Part shown: positions 9,231 to 18,220 of the stretch, in pieces
Position numbering within the stretch: the first letter of the stretch is position 1
Layout of the letters: each line of letters starts with the position of its first letter
From: Sphaerospermopsis kisseleviana NIES-73
GTDB lineage: Bacteria; Cyanobacteriota; Cyanobacteriia; Cyanobacteriales; Nostocaceae
Direction of reading: 5' to 3'
NCBI RefSeq assembly: GCF_002368075.1
Contig: NZ_AP018314.1
Location: 2,660,807 to 2,724,806 of the forward strand
Length of the DNA: 64,000 nt
The notes under the pieces: generated by a model
Told to the model about the DNA's origin: nothing
Database searches by the model: none
The model's input: the letters and a program-made list of their open reading frames with translations, nothing else
Position numbers and translations under genes: made by a program

Positions 9231-9276
9231 GTCAGAATCAGGATATCCAGGATTTAAGGATGTACAGGATGGAAAT
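9231..9276 (+). repeat. Small dispersed repeat (GGATTTAAGGATGTACAGGATG family)
   Basis: About 45 bp built on GTCAGAATCAGGATATCC and AGGATTTAAGGATGTACAGG. A close direct copy lies at 10887-10936 and an inverted one at about 21841-21886. The two direct copies bracket the three small genes at 9448-10876. Confidence 0.8.
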
Positions 9277-9447
9277 TTTAAGGAGTTTCAGGAAGGTAGG
9301 AATTATTACATATTTTACGTTTTAGTTACTGCAAAAGTAAATGTTAAATAATTTTGATGGGATGTTTTTCTGGAATACCCATGTTTGATAAACTTAATAA
9401 ACAAAATGGTATAAAATTACCTTAATAACGGTTGATGGAGATTTGAC

Positions 9448-10221
9448 TTGACCAAAAACAGGATTAGACTACAAGCAAATGAGATTAAGCCCAGGTTGCA
9501 ACTTCTAAAAAAGAAAGCTTTATTTATAGAACCTAAGTTAGCAGCTAGGATTAATGAAATTGGAACTACACTATCTAAATATAAAAACGAAATTTTGGAG
9601 AAAAAACGGTTTTTAATAGACTTCCTGAATGAATTTTATTATGATATTGAAACTTATCTATATACAATCCAACCACTTTTAAAGTTATCTCCAGCAGAAA
9701 GAGAAAGATATTGCCAACAAAAGAATATATCTGTAACTGAGTATTATTGGTATACGGTAATTTTGCCTAAATGGTTAAGTCAAGAAGATCCAAAATTTTC
9801 TTACTGGATTGAAAAACTGATACAAGAAGAGTATACTGGTAATGATGAAGATTTAATTTTAAATTTGACTAAAACTATCAACTCTAGAAATGATGGGAGT
9901 GCTTCTAACCGTTACATTCTAGATTTATCTATGGCTACAGATTTACTTGTTAGTCATGTTCCTAGTACACTTGAGCCTATTTTTGTTCAACTTACAGGTA
10001 TTTCTAACTTGCAGGATGGACAACCCAACCCTGATTTTCTAAATAAGCAGCAGCGATGGAATAACACTCTATCATGTTGGGGTATTAAAAGGGCTTTATT
10101 GGTTGCTCATGATAATCAAGTGAACAGTCCAAACAATCTACTCAAGTTAGCTGATGTTATGCTAAAAGAGAGTAGCGATCGCCCAACTAATTTTATTACT
10201 GTTATACCCTTCCCTGGATAG
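9448..10221 (+). CDS. Unrecognised protein, possible nuclease-like C-terminal domain
   Basis: A 257-residue soluble protein from a TTG start; no ATG lies near the N-terminus. The first 100 residues are basic and helical (LKKKALFIEPKLAARI). The C-terminal part contains LDLSMATDLLVSHVPS, then a strand PIFVQLTGISN, and RWNNTLSCWGIKRALLVAHD. The pattern Asp - strand VQLT - W..TL..WGI.R.L resembles cyanobacterial proteins suspected to have a restriction-endonuclease-like fold, but I see no definite catalytic PD-(D/E)xK motif. It is 4 bp from the next gene, so the two are probably co-transcribed. No firm function can be given. Confidence 0.6.
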   Translation: MTKNRIRLQANEIKPRLQLLKKKALFIEPKLAARINEIGTTLSKYKNEILEKKRFLIDFLNEFYYDIETYLYTIQPLLKLSPAERERYCQQKNISVTEYYWYTVILPKWLSQEDPKFSYWIEKLIQEEYTGNDEDLILNLTKTINSRNDGSASNRYILDLSMATDLLVSHVPSTLEPIFVQLTGISNLQDGQPNPDFLNKQQRWNNTLSCWGIKRALLVAHDNQVNSPNNLLKLADVMLKESSDRPTNFITVIPFPG

Positions 10222-10225
10222 TATT

Positions 10226-10663
10226 ATGACTAACGATGTAAAGATTTATAATCAGTCCAGTTCTGAGATAGATTGGAAATATTTGGAAGCATCCCAACAA
10301 TTGCAACTAGATAAGCAAAATTATGGTGCTGATTATATTCATCTTTATGTTGATGATATAGAAGGTGATTGGCTGGAAAATTGGGATTGGGAAGATGATT
10401 TAACAGATTATATTGATGCTTTTTATCATCATTGTGAACAGGGTAATTATCAATTTGCTTTTGATACTTTAAAGGTTTGTGATGATTTATTGCATCAACC
10501 GGAAAATTATGAAAAGGGTTTAGAGGTTTATGGTTATTTAGTTGAAAGGTTAGAATTAGAATGTGCAAAACAGCCTGACATAAATAATCAAGAAATTTTG
10601 AACGAAGTAAAGCAGCGTATTTTTATATTGCAAAATAAAGGGAAAGGGGACAATATGATATGA
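10226..10663 (+). CDS. Unrecognised acidic protein
   Basis: A 145-residue, strongly acidic protein (EGDWLENWDWEDDLTDYIDA), with a helical C-terminal half (FAFDTLKVCDDLLHQPENYE, then YGYLVERLELE) that could form TPR-like pairs. It starts 4 bp after the preceding gene and was probably translated with it, so it may be its partner. No family was recognised. Low GC and lack of relatives suggest accessory DNA. Confidence 0.55.
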   Translation: MTNDVKIYNQSSSEIDWKYLEASQQLQLDKQNYGADYIHLYVDDIEGDWLENWDWEDDLTDYIDAFYHHCEQGNYQFAFDTLKVCDDLLHQPENYEKGLEVYGYLVERLELECAKQPDINNQEILNEVKQRIFILQNKGKGDNMI

Positions 10664-10699
10664 TAGTCAATGTTTTAGTAAACAAGGAAAGTTTATTTT

Positions 10700-10876
10700 A
10701 TGTCCTATAAAGTTAGTATTGTCATTGAAAAAGATGAACATGGATATTATGCTTATTGTCCTGAACTTCCTGGTTGTCAATCTGAAGGTGATTCATTAGA
10801 AGCAGTACAAGCAAATATCAAGGAAGCAGTTGAATTATATATAGAAACATTATCAGAATTTGAGAAGATGTTTTAA
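10700..10876 (+). CDS. HicB-like antitoxin-type small protein, orphan
   Basis: A 58-residue ORF, MSYKVSIVIEKDEHGYYAYC followed by PELPGCQSEGDSLEAVQANI and a helix KEAVELYIETL. This is the partial RNase-H-like fold of HicB (the Y-x-CPELPGC-x-S-x-GD-x4-A pattern). It lacks the C-terminal DNA-binding extension and there is no hicA on either side, so it is an orphan. It sits 36 bp after the acidic protein gene. The downstream 45-bp dispersed repeat begins 10 bp after its stop codon. Confidence 0.75.
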   Translation: MSYKVSIVIEKDEHGYYAYCPELPGCQSEGDSLEAVQANIKEAVELYIETLSEFEKMF

Positions 10877-10886
10877 ATTTATTTTT

Positions 10887-10936
10887 GTCTGAATCAGGAT
10901 GTCCAGGATTTAAGGATTTACAGGATGGGAATTTTT
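10887..10936 (+). repeat. Small dispersed repeat, second direct copy
   Basis: Matches 9231-9276 (GTCTGAATCAGGATGTCC, then AGGATTTAAGGATTTACAGG) in the same orientation. Together the two copies flank a three-gene segment of about 1.6 kb. Confidence 0.8.
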
Positions 10937-10947
10937 ATGATTAAATT

Positions 10948-12036
10948 TTATTCATTTTTATTTTCATTCATGAAATCAACATATTCACGCCACGCTGTAG
11001 AGGTTGTTTCTTGAAGATCAATTTCTAAATAATTTTCTCTAATGTAATTCAGCAATTCATCAAATACTGATTCAAGCTCTCTTAAAGCTTTTTCAATATC
11101 ATTCCAATCTTTTTGTTGTTTGTCGGTTAATGGCATATAGTCATGAACTTGAAAAAAGAGACAACGACCTGGTGGAAAATGATAATGTTCACCGTATGAA
11201 AGAGTTTTACCCCATGTAACATGAACTTTCTCTACTAAGTCTTTAAGTTTATCATCATAAAGGTGGTAGTTTCCGCTCGTCAATTTTCCTTCAAAAGTGT
11301 TATAAAAGTAGAATATTTCAGTATAAACTTTTTGTGGAGCTTCGTTTATATGGTTCTTAATACTCGTTATATGAATTGTTTCCAGAATAGTTTGAATAGT
11401 GGAAATGTCACGCTTACGCTTTATTTCTTCTGGGGTAAGTTCAGCTTTGTATTTTGGTTTATTCGGCGATTTTTCAATAATTAGTTTTAAGGCTTCATGA
11501 ATTTTCTGGCTGAGTTGTTTTTGATTTCCTTGCAACTGCTTTTCTGTAAAATATTCTGCTTTAGGACTTGAATTATAGTCAGTAATGCGATTGACAACTA
11601 TATCAAAAGGTGCATCTTTTAAATCACCATAGGATGTATTGAATAACATAATTATTCTCTCCCAACCAAGAAGCGCAATTGCATATCCTAGTTCAATCAT
11701 TACATTTGGGTTGGGAACAGTTCTTACTTCTTGTGGCTTTTTTCTACCTTCTGTAGCTTGCAGGTTTTTGATAGCTTCTATAACTTCTTTATTAATTGTA
11801 GTTATGTCACAAATAAAGGCATCAGCAGATGCAATTTTATCAAAAATAGCGGATGGTATATGAGGGCTTCCAGGTAGATCACGTGTTGCTTCATCTAAAG
11901 TAATACGTAAATCAATTTCTTTAAACTCATTTTCCAGTTTATTGCTCGCTATTCCGATAGCCCCTTTAATTACTCCTTGGTTAGTTTCTTTTGGTAAATC
12001 AGATTGCCAAGAGTAGAATACTGTAAACTGCATCAT
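10948..12036 (-). CDS. TIR/nucleoside-deoxyribosyltransferase-like protein, possible NAD- or nucleotide-cleaving defence effector
   Basis: A 362-residue soluble protein. The N-terminal 150 residues show FYSWQSDLP (residues 7-15), ITLDEATRDLPGSPHIPSAI, the strand ADAFICDITTIN, and NPNVMIELGYAIALLGWERI with Glu115. The arrangement of an N-terminal strand, a D-[IV]-T strand and a conserved (N)-x-E-L-G-Y-A is shared by TIR-like and nucleoside 2-deoxyribosyltransferase-like folds, where the Glu is catalytic. The C-terminal about 200 residues are helical and unrecognised (KIHEALKLIIEKS; a late YREYVDFMNEN-like end), perhaps a sensor. It stands alone on the minus strand between a dispersed repeat and hicBA. 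The defence role is inferred. Confidence 0.6.
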   Translation of the reverse strand: MMQFTVFYSWQSDLPKETNQGVIKGAIGIASNKLENEFKEIDLRITLDEATRDLPGSPHIPSAIFDKIASADAFICDITTINKEVIEAIKNLQATEGRKKPQEVRTVPNPNVMIELGYAIALLGWERIIMLFNTSYGDLKDAPFDIVVNRITDYNSSPKAEYFTEKQLQGNQKQLSQKIHEALKLIIEKSPNKPKYKAELTPEEIKRKRDISTIQTILETIHITSIKNHINEAPQKVYTEIFYFYNTFEGKLTSGNYHLYDDKLKDLVEKVHVTWGKTLSYGEHYHFPPGRCLFFQVHDYMPLTDKQQKDWNDIEKALRELESVFDELLNYIRENYLEIDLQETTSTAWREYVDFMNENKNE

Positions 12037-12152
12037 AATGTATATTTTTGGAAGTTTCTTTATATCATAACCATTTTACATCACGGTTTGTAATTTGCAT
12101 AATCAACATAGCGTTAACAATGCCAATCTCAATTTAAAATACATTTGGCAAA

Positions 12153-12179
12153 TTGACAAATAATGTTATATCATATAAA
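12153..12179 (+). promoter_or_regulatory. Possible hicBA promoter
   Basis: TTGACA (12153-12158) and TATAAA (12174-12179) are 15 bp apart, slightly short of the optimum, about 65 bp before hicB. Confidence 0.35.
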
Positions 12180-12242
12180 TGATTTACCTAAATAAAATAA
12201 ATTGAACCAGATTGTTTATTCCATCAAAAAAATCCTTGAACT

Positions 12243-12461
12243 ATGAAAACAATGAAATCTCAACGTAAAGTGCTGTTATCTCATGGTGAAGATGGGTATT
12301 TTGTTGTTGAAGTACCCAGTTTACCCGGTTGTATTAGTCAGGGTAAAACCCGTGAGGAAGCTTTAGCTAATATTGAAGAAGCAATATCTCTATATATTGA
12401 AGTTTTACAAGATAGAGGTGAACCTGTTCCAGAAGATACAGTTGAGGTAGTGTTGGTGTGA
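12243..12461 (+). CDS. hicB: HicB antitoxin
   Basis: A 72-residue antitoxin of a type II toxin-antitoxin pair. It shows the HicB core DGYFVVEVPSLPGCISQGKT followed by REEALANIEEAISLYIEVL. It should bind and block HicA and, with it, repress the operon. The order is hicB-hicA with a 4-bp overlap (12458-12461), which favours coupled translation. No separate C-terminal helix-turn-helix is visible; the protein is the short form. Confidence 0.9.
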   Translation: MKTMKSQRKVLLSHGEDGYFVVEVPSLPGCISQGKTREEALANIEEAISLYIEVLQDRGEPVPEDTVEVVLV

Positions 12462-12679
12462 GTAAATTACCTATTGTCTCAGGTTTAGAGTGTGTGAAAG
12501 CATTAGAAAAAATCGGCTTTTTTGTAGATAGACAAAGAGGAAGTCACATTATATTGGTTCGTGAAGAACCGAGAACTACAATATCTGTACCAGATCATAA
12601 AGAATTAGATAGGGGTACTTTGCGAGGAATTATTCGACAAGCAGGTTTAAGTGTAGATGAATTTATTGAATTATTGTGA
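12458..12679 (+). CDS. hicA: HicA mRNA-interferase toxin
   Basis: A 73-residue double-stranded-RNA-binding-fold toxin. It begins LPIVSGLECVKALEKIGFFV and carries the catalytic His30 in RQRGSHIILVRE, followed by ISVPDHKELDRGTLRGIIRQ AGLS, the full HicA consensus. It appears intact, unlike the second hicA at 36.7 kb. The start GTG overlaps the end of hicB. Confidence 0.92.
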   Translation: MSKLPIVSGLECVKALEKIGFFVDRQRGSHIILVREEPRTTISVPDHKELDRGTLRGIIRQAGLSVDEFIELL

Positions 12680-12753
12680 CACAGCAATAAAGGCATGATC
12701 TCTGGTACAACACCATGTAAAATACATAATTCAGACTGTATTTCCTCAACAAC

Positions 12754-13842
12754 ATGGGTAGCACATTTGGTCATCTTTTCCGAATCACGACTTTTGGCGA
12801 ATCTCACGGCGGCGGTGTGGGTGTTATAATTGATGGTTGTCCCCCACGACTGGAAATTTCCCCGGAAGAAATTCAATTTGAACTAGACAGAAGACGGCCA
12901 GGACAAAGTAAAATCACAACACCCCGCAAAGAAGCAGACACCTGTGAGATATTGTCAGGGACATTTGAAGGTAAAACCCTGGGAACACCCATCGCAATTT
13001 TAGTCAGAAATAAAGATACCCGTTCCCAAGACTACGATGAGATGGCGCAAAAATACCGTCCTTCCCATGCGGATGCTACCTATGATGCAAAATATGGATT
13101 TAGAAATTGGCAAGGTGGCGGAAGGTCGTCAGCGCGTGAGACAATAGGTAGGGTAGCTGCTGGTGCGATCGCTAAAAAAATTCTCCGTCAAGTTGCAGGT
13201 GTAGAAATTATCGCCTATGTTAAACGCATCAAAGACTTAGAAGGAAATGTTGATACAAACACCGTCACCTTGGAAGATGTAGAAAGTAACATTGTGCGTT
13301 GTCCCGATGGGGAAATTGCCAACCAAATGATAGAGTTAATTGAAAAAACTGGTAGAGATGGTAACTCTATTGGTGGTTTAGTTGAATGTGTGGTGCGGAA
13401 TGTTCCCAAAGGTTTAGGAGAACCAGTTTTTGATAAATTAGAAGCAGACTTAGCAAAAGCAGTCATGTCACTTCCTGCAAGTAAAGGTTTTGAAATTGGT
13501 TCAGGTTTTGACGGAACATTATTAACAGGGTTTGAACATAACGACGAATTTTATATTGATGAAAACGGAGAAATTAGAACATTAACGAACCGTTCTGGAG
13601 GTATTCAAGGAGGAATTTCCAACGGCGAAAATATTATTTTACGAGTTGCTTTCAAACCAACCGCCACTATTAGAAAAGAACAAAAAACCGTCACTAAAGA
13701 AGGAGAAGAAACGGTTTTAGCAGGAAAGGGAAGACATGATCCTTGTGTGTTACCCCGTGCTGTTCCTATGGTTGATGCGATGGTAGCTTTGGTTTTATGC
13801 GATCATCTTTTAAGGCATCATGGACAGTGTAAGTTATTGTAG
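12754..13842 (+). CDS. aroC: Chorismate synthase
   Basis: Last step of the shikimate pathway: 5-enolpyruvylshikimate-3-phosphate to chorismate, using reduced FMN. The 362-residue length is normal. Signatures seen are [15 protein letters not shown] near the N-terminus, [20 protein letters not shown] in the middle and [20 protein letters not shown] at the end. The ATG begins [20 protein letters not shown], the usual start. It lies 74 bp after hicA but belongs to the core genome and marks the right edge of the accessory patch. Confidence 0.98.
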   Translation: MGSTFGHLFRITTFGESHGGGVGVIIDGCPPRLEISPEEIQFELDRRRPGQSKITTPRKEADTCEILSGTFEGKTLGTPIAILVRNKDTRSQDYDEMAQKYRPSHADATYDAKYGFRNWQGGGRSSARETIGRVAAGAIAKKILRQVAGVEIIAYVKRIKDLEGNVDTNTVTLEDVESNIVRCPDGEIANQMIELIEKTGRDGNSIGGLVECVVRNVPKGLGEPVFDKLEADLAKAVMSLPASKGFEIGSGFDGTLLTGFEHNDEFYIDENGEIRTLTNRSGGIQGGISNGENIILRVAFKPTATIRKEQKTVTKEGEETVLAGKGRHDPCVLPRAVPMVDAMVALVLCDHLLRHHGQCKLL

Positions 13843-14144
13843 AGATTTTCAAATTCAGAACTTACAAAATAACTGAAAATCTCTCTAAAACTCTCTTTTC
13901 TTCGCTTCCTACCCTTCGGGAACACCTTCGGTGAACGTGTCTTCGTGGTTCATTTGTAGGAAATAGAAGAAAACGAACCGCAAAGGACACAAAGAACGCA
14001 AAGGAAAGAGGTTAGAAGAGGAATTTTTAGTTAGTCCTGTATGATATCTTACTTAATTGAGATGAATACTGAATAAAAATTTTTTGCTTGAGTTCTTTCT
14101 TTGTGAACTTTGCGTACTTTGCGGTTAGTTATAAATTAAAATTC
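13843..14144. repeat. Intergenic region rich in small dispersed repeats
   Basis: Contains a 33-bp element at 13908-13940 (CCTACCCTTCGGGAACACC...GAACGTGT) whose exact inverted copy lies at 30903-30935, plus a GAACCGCAAAGGACACAAAG-type repeat. No gene was seen. A TTG-initiated extension of the next ORF into this repeat is unlikely to be translated. Confidence 0.7.
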
Positions 14145-15077
14145 ATGCCTCCCATCATCTTACCTCCTCCTCTAAAACCCGGTGATTTATTGCGCGTTAT
14201 TGCTCCTAGTGGTGCGTTAAGAGAATTTGCAGCTTTTGAAAAAAGTCTAGAAATTTGGAAAGCGCACGGTTACAATATCCAAATTAGCGATAATCTAGAA
14301 AGTAGACATGGTTATCTTGCCGGTAATGATGATCACCGTCGTCAACAACTGGCCGCAGCATGGCATGATCCAGAATGTCGCGGTATTATCTGCTCTAGGG
14401 GTGGTTTCGGTAGTACCCGCATTTTGGAAAATTGGACTTGGGAACAAAAAACGGCTGATCCTAAATGGTTGATCGGTTTTTCTGATATCACAGCCCTGCT
14501 TTGGAGTCTCTATAAAGTTGGTATTTCTGGTGTGCATGGTCCCGTACTCACTACCCTCAAAGATGAGCCAGAATGGTCAATAAAACGGTTACTTGATATT
14601 TTAGCAGGTCGAGCGATCGCACCTTTAAAGGGTAATGGTTGGGGTGGTGGTACAGTGACAGGGGTGTTACTTCCTGGTAATCTGACAGTGGCTACCCATC
14701 TTTTAGGTACACCGCTTTTACCTGATCTAGATGGTGTAATATTGGCTTTGGAAGATGTGACAGAACCACCCTATCGAATTGATCGGATGTTAACTCAATG
14801 GCGGTTAAGTGGTATGCTATCTAAGGTTCGCGGTATTGCTTTGGGAGGTTTTACCAAGTGTGATGCACCTCCGAATATACCCAGTTTGAGTATAGAGGAG
14901 GTTTTGGGCGATCGCTTATCTGATCTCAATATTCCCATTGTTTCCGATTTACCCTTTGGTCATGATAGCCCTAATGCCGCTTTACCTGTGGGGGTAAAAG
15001 CAACATTAGACGCAGATCAGGGAATATTAGAAATTGTCCATGAAATTAAATCCATTTGCGATAACAACGAGCAGTAA
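14145..15077 (+). CDS. LD-carboxypeptidase / MccF-like peptidase (family S66)
   Basis: Serine peptidase family S66, which trims L,D-linked peptides in murein recycling or detoxifies peptide conjugates. From the ATG at 14145 the protein is 310 residues: LKPGDLLRVIAPSGALREF at the N-terminus, GIICSRGGFGSTRILE, the nucleophile in LIGFSDITALLW, then ALEDVTEPPYRIDRML (Glu) and SDLPFGHDSPNAALPVG (His). A TTG at 14088 would add 19 residues encoded by a dispersed repeat, so I reject it. Its 3' end overlaps the convergent methyltransferase gene by 32 bp. Confidence 0.88.
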   Translation: MPPIILPPPLKPGDLLRVIAPSGALREFAAFEKSLEIWKAHGYNIQISDNLESRHGYLAGNDDHRRQQLAAAWHDPECRGIICSRGGFGSTRILENWTWEQKTADPKWLIGFSDITALLWSLYKVGISGVHGPVLTTLKDEPEWSIKRLLDILAGRAIAPLKGNGWGGGTVTGVLLPGNLTVATHLLGTPLLPDLDGVILALEDVTEPPYRIDRMLTQWRLSGMLSKVRGIALGGFTKCDAPPNIPSLSIEEVLGDRLSDLNIPIVSDLPFGHDSPNAALPVGVKATLDADQGILEIVHEIKSICDNNEQ

Positions 15078-15789
15078 TTAAATAAGGATGAAAAACTTCT
15101 ACAAATTTAGTTTGTAATGTCTGAAAAAACCTATCTAGCAATTCTGGTTCATCATGGTGAAAAGGATATTCTTGATTAAAACCTTTAAAGAAATACCAAT
15201 TCATAATGATTTTTCCTGCATCATCTAAAGACTGATGGAATGTAAGTAATTGTTGAATAGGATCTGGTAAATGCTCTAAAACATCAAAACAAACAATAGT
15301 ATCAAACATTTCTGAACTAGGCATTTCTTGACACAAAATTATTTTTTTGTCTAACCCTAATTGTTTAGCTCGATATTCGACAAACTCGCAATTAATCGGA
15401 TTAATATCAAAATAAAACACCTCTTTAACATTTGGCGAAAGTGCAGCACCAATAGCATGAGTACCAATTCCCCCACCAAAATCTAATACCCTACCTTGGG
15501 CATATTTGGCAATTAATAGTAAAGTATTACCAATATAATCATGACTGTTTAAATGCCAAGCTCCAAGCTCAAAAAGATACTCATTTTTTACCTGATCCTG
15601 ATAGAAAGCTGTAGCTTTTTCCCAGTCAAAATCTTTATGGCCTAACTCAGCCATTTCTTTTTGACCAGCAGCTAATTTACTTTCTAATGTTTGCTCATCC
15701 AAACTTAAAAATTCCTGAAGATGTTGCTTTAAACTAAAAGCATCTTCCCAAAAGCTATTTAAAAAAGATGGAATAGGTGGTGTGATCAT
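15046..15789 (-). CDS. Class I SAM-dependent methyltransferase
   Basis: A 247-residue protein. Motif I is VLDFGGGIGTHAIGAAL, followed by EVFYFDINPINCEFVEYRAK (the acidic residue that binds the SAM ribose) and DTIVCFDVLEHLPDPIQQLL, which are all class I hallmarks. The N-terminal 90 residues (SFWEDAFSLKQHLQEFL) are helical and probably form the substrate lid. Substrate unknown. Neighbours include another methyltransferase and a GT4 enzyme, so a role in glycan or secondary-metabolite decoration is possible. It overlaps the 3' end of the S66 peptidase gene on the other strand. Confidence 0.8.
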   Translation of the reverse strand: MITPPIPSFLNSFWEDAFSLKQHLQEFLSLDEQTLESKLAAGQKEMAELGHKDFDWEKATAFYQDQVKNEYLFELGAWHLNSHDYIGNTLLLIAKYAQGRVLDFGGGIGTHAIGAALSPNVKEVFYFDINPINCEFVEYRAKQLGLDKKIILCQEMPSSEMFDTIVCFDVLEHLPDPIQQLLTFHQSLDDAGKIIMNWYFFKGFNQEYPFHHDEPELLDRFFQTLQTKFVEVFHPYLITARCYRKWI

Positions 15790-15979
15790 ATTTTTCTACC
15801 TGCTGAATACAATAATTTAGCTAAATCATGCGTAATATTTGATATTATGCCTAAAAGCACATCAATTTCACAATTGTATCGGAAATTGACCTAAACTGCT
15901 GCATAGTCCTAAGTACACACTCTAGCCTAAGTGCTGTATCTTCGTATTTTTAACATATTTTCATTGATAGGAGATCAAA

Positions 15980-16723
15980 ATGCCTAGTGTTCAGGAAAAC
16001 TTAAATAAATGGTCTAACTACGATTGGAAAGATCAGGGTAATGAATGGTCGAGTTCATGGGGTGGAACGGATAACTGTTTTTTTGGAACTATACATCCGC
16101 GAATTAAAACCTTTATTCCTGAGACAAAAACAGGAACAACAATATTAGAAATAGCTCCTGGTTTTGGACGTTGGACACAATATTTAAAGGATTATTGTCA
16201 AGATTTAATTATCGTAGATTTAACTGAAAAGTGTATTGCCGCTTGTCAAGAACGCTTTGCAGATTGTTCTCACATTACATATCATGTCAATGATGGAAAA
16301 TCATTAACCATGATTGAAGATGAATCTATTGATTTCATTTTTAGTTTTGATTCCTTAGTCCATGTGGAAAAAGATGTCATTCAATCCTATTTACAACAGA
16401 TAGCCCTGAAACTTAAACCCAATGGTGTAGGATTTATCCATCATTCTAACTTGGGCAATTATCTCAATCCCGCTACTGGAAAGCTAGAGGTAGAAAACAT
16501 TCATTGGCGAGCAGAAAGCATGAGTGCTAAACTATTTGAGCAATACTCCCAAGAGGCTGGCTTACAATGTTTTCACCAAGAAATAGTTAATTGGTGTGGC
16601 GATATTTTGTGTGATTGCTTTTCCTTAATTACACCAAAAAACTCTCAATGGAGTCAACCCAATCATGTAATTGAAAATCCGAATTTTGGTGCAGAAGCTC
16701 AACGTTTACGCCAAGTATCATAA
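15980..16723 (+). CDS. Class I SAM-dependent methyltransferase
   Basis: A 247-residue protein that starts after a clear Shine-Dalgarno (AGGAG, 8 nt before the ATG). Motif I is ILEIAPGFGRWTQYLKDYC, followed by LIIVDLTEKCIAACQERF and the post-motif FIFSFDSLVHVEKDVIQSYL. The N-terminal NEWSSSWGGTDNCFFGTIHP resembles sugar- or small-molecule O-methyltransferases adjacent to glycosyltransferases. It is divergent from the methyltransferase at 15046-15789. Substrate unknown. Confidence 0.8.
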   Translation: MPSVQENLNKWSNYDWKDQGNEWSSSWGGTDNCFFGTIHPRIKTFIPETKTGTTILEIAPGFGRWTQYLKDYCQDLIIVDLTEKCIAACQERFADCSHITYHVNDGKSLTMIEDESIDFIFSFDSLVHVEKDVIQSYLQQIALKLKPNGVGFIHHSNLGNYLNPATGKLEVENIHWRAESMSAKLFEQYSQEAGLQCFHQEIVNWCGDILCDCFSLITPKNSQWSQPNHVIENPNFGAEAQRLRQVS

Positions 16724-16831
16724 AATAATTGGAGGTAAGCAAGATGCTTACCCCAAAAGATTTTGAATATTTTGCTGTCATATCATGTTCAGTAAAAACA
16801 GATAAGGAATAAGCAAACTATTGATTTTTTC

Positions 16832-17908
16832 TTATCTGTGCAAAATCTTCTCGAACCATTGTTCTACACGAGCGCCCATTGCTTCCAAAGAATATAAACT
16901 CTCTGCTTGCTGGCGACAATTTTGACGATCAATAGTGTGTACCCGTTTAACAGCATCTATTAAACCTTGTACACTATCTGGCTCAACCAAAAACCCAGTT
17001 TTGCCATCTTCCACTATTTCCACTAAACCGCCCCGACTATAAGCAATCACCGGTACTCCACAAGCTAAAGATTCTAAACCTACAGTGGGGAAAGCGTCTA
17101 TCCAGTGGGGAGTAGCTAACATAGCTTGACATTCCCTCAGTCCCGCTTGTAATTCGTTTGTAGAGACAAATCCTTGGTAATCTATCTGTGCATCGGGATA
17201 CGCTTGGCGAACTTGTTGCCAATATTCCTCATTTTGCATCAAACCAAAGATTTTTAGAGGCATTCCTAAAGTGTTTGCTGCTGCTACCGCATCTTCTAAA
17301 CCTTTTTCTGGTGCTATGCGCCCTACCCAACCTAAGCTATTACCAGGTTGATCACAAAACTGATACAAAGACAAGTCTAATCCATTAAATAAACAAACAC
17401 ATTCATCAGGGCAAGGAAAAGTTGCAGCTTGTGTTTTTGAGTGAACACCAATAGCATGAGGAAACTGAGTTGCTACCTTGGCAATCATATCATCCATCGC
17501 ATTCAGTAAAGAACTCATACTAATTAAATGGGCTACTGGACGAGGAAAAAATTGCGTTAAATATAATGGCAACCAATCATAGCTAAAATTCAAAATTAAA
17601 TCATAATTTCCCTGTACTTGATAAGCATAACTCCACATATTTGCTAAAACTGAATTTGTGGGAATGCCAATTTCTGCATCATACTTTTGATCTTGGGCGG
17701 CATTTTGTGTATTTCCGGGTATTTCTATCAAAGGTAACGAACCACTGCGAGAACCTGCTGGTGCAACAATATCTATTGTGTGTCCTCTTTGCTGCATTGC
17801 TTTGACAATATTGGGGAGGGTGACTTCTATTCCACCACCTAACCCTGAACCCAAAGCACCAACACCTGTGGACATAAATAATAATTTGTAAGTCGGTTGA
17901 CTCATCAT
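16832..17908 (-). CDS. Family 4 glycosyltransferase
   Basis: GT-B-fold enzyme of about 358 residues. The N-terminal domain begins SQPTYKLLFMSTGVGALG and has the GGGIEVTLPNIVKAMQQRGH loop. The C-terminal domain has GWVGRIAPEKGLEDAVAAAN and the donor-binding EX7E-like ESLACGVPVIAYSRGGLVEI. The start at 17908 has GAGG 8 nt upstream; the further TTG at 17920 is less likely. The donor sugar is not evident. It is convergent with the methyltransferase gene at 15980-16723. Confidence 0.85.
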   Translation of the reverse strand: MMSQPTYKLLFMSTGVGALGSGLGGGIEVTLPNIVKAMQQRGHTIDIVAPAGSRSGSLPLIEIPGNTQNAAQDQKYDAEIGIPTNSVLANMWSYAYQVQGNYDLILNFSYDWLPLYLTQFFPRPVAHLISMSSLLNAMDDMIAKVATQFPHAIGVHSKTQAATFPCPDECVCLFNGLDLSLYQFCDQPGNSLGWVGRIAPEKGLEDAVAAANTLGMPLKIFGLMQNEEYWQQVRQAYPDAQIDYQGFVSTNELQAGLRECQAMLATPHWIDAFPTVGLESLACGVPVIAYSRGGLVEIVEDGKTGFLVEPDSVQGLIDAVKRVHTIDRQNCRQQAESLYSLEAMGARVEQWFEKILHR

Positions 17909-18220
17909 TAATATCCTCAATTAAAAATTGCAGTTATCATCATACATGAGTAACTCTACAAATTAAATAGGAATACTATATTTTTGTGATAATTTTTCAG
18001 CCTCCAGTGATTAATTATTTTTGCTTTGACATCGGGTAATTAATTTACCAATCTGAGTTTTATATATTGCGGCTTTGATTAAATGCGTGCAAGCATGATA
18101 TATGTAGCCATTTAATTAGGCTATAAAATTTTGAGAGTTAATGAATATAAATCACAAATTACGATATATAATGATCAAGTGAAAATCCCTAATAAATCAG
18201 CAATTTTCTCAGCCACCAAC

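Larger units (their letters stand above)
7990..9232 (+). repeat. Tandem duplication, copy 2 (psbA unit)
   Basis: Second copy of the 1243-bp psbA unit, in the same orientation and apparently identical to 6467-7709. The 280-bp spacer is not part of the repeat. Confidence 0.93.

Noticed and set aside
14088-14144. N-terminal extension of the S66 peptidase from TTG
   Set aside because: The 19 extra residues come from a dispersed repeat and the family starts at the ATG at 14145.
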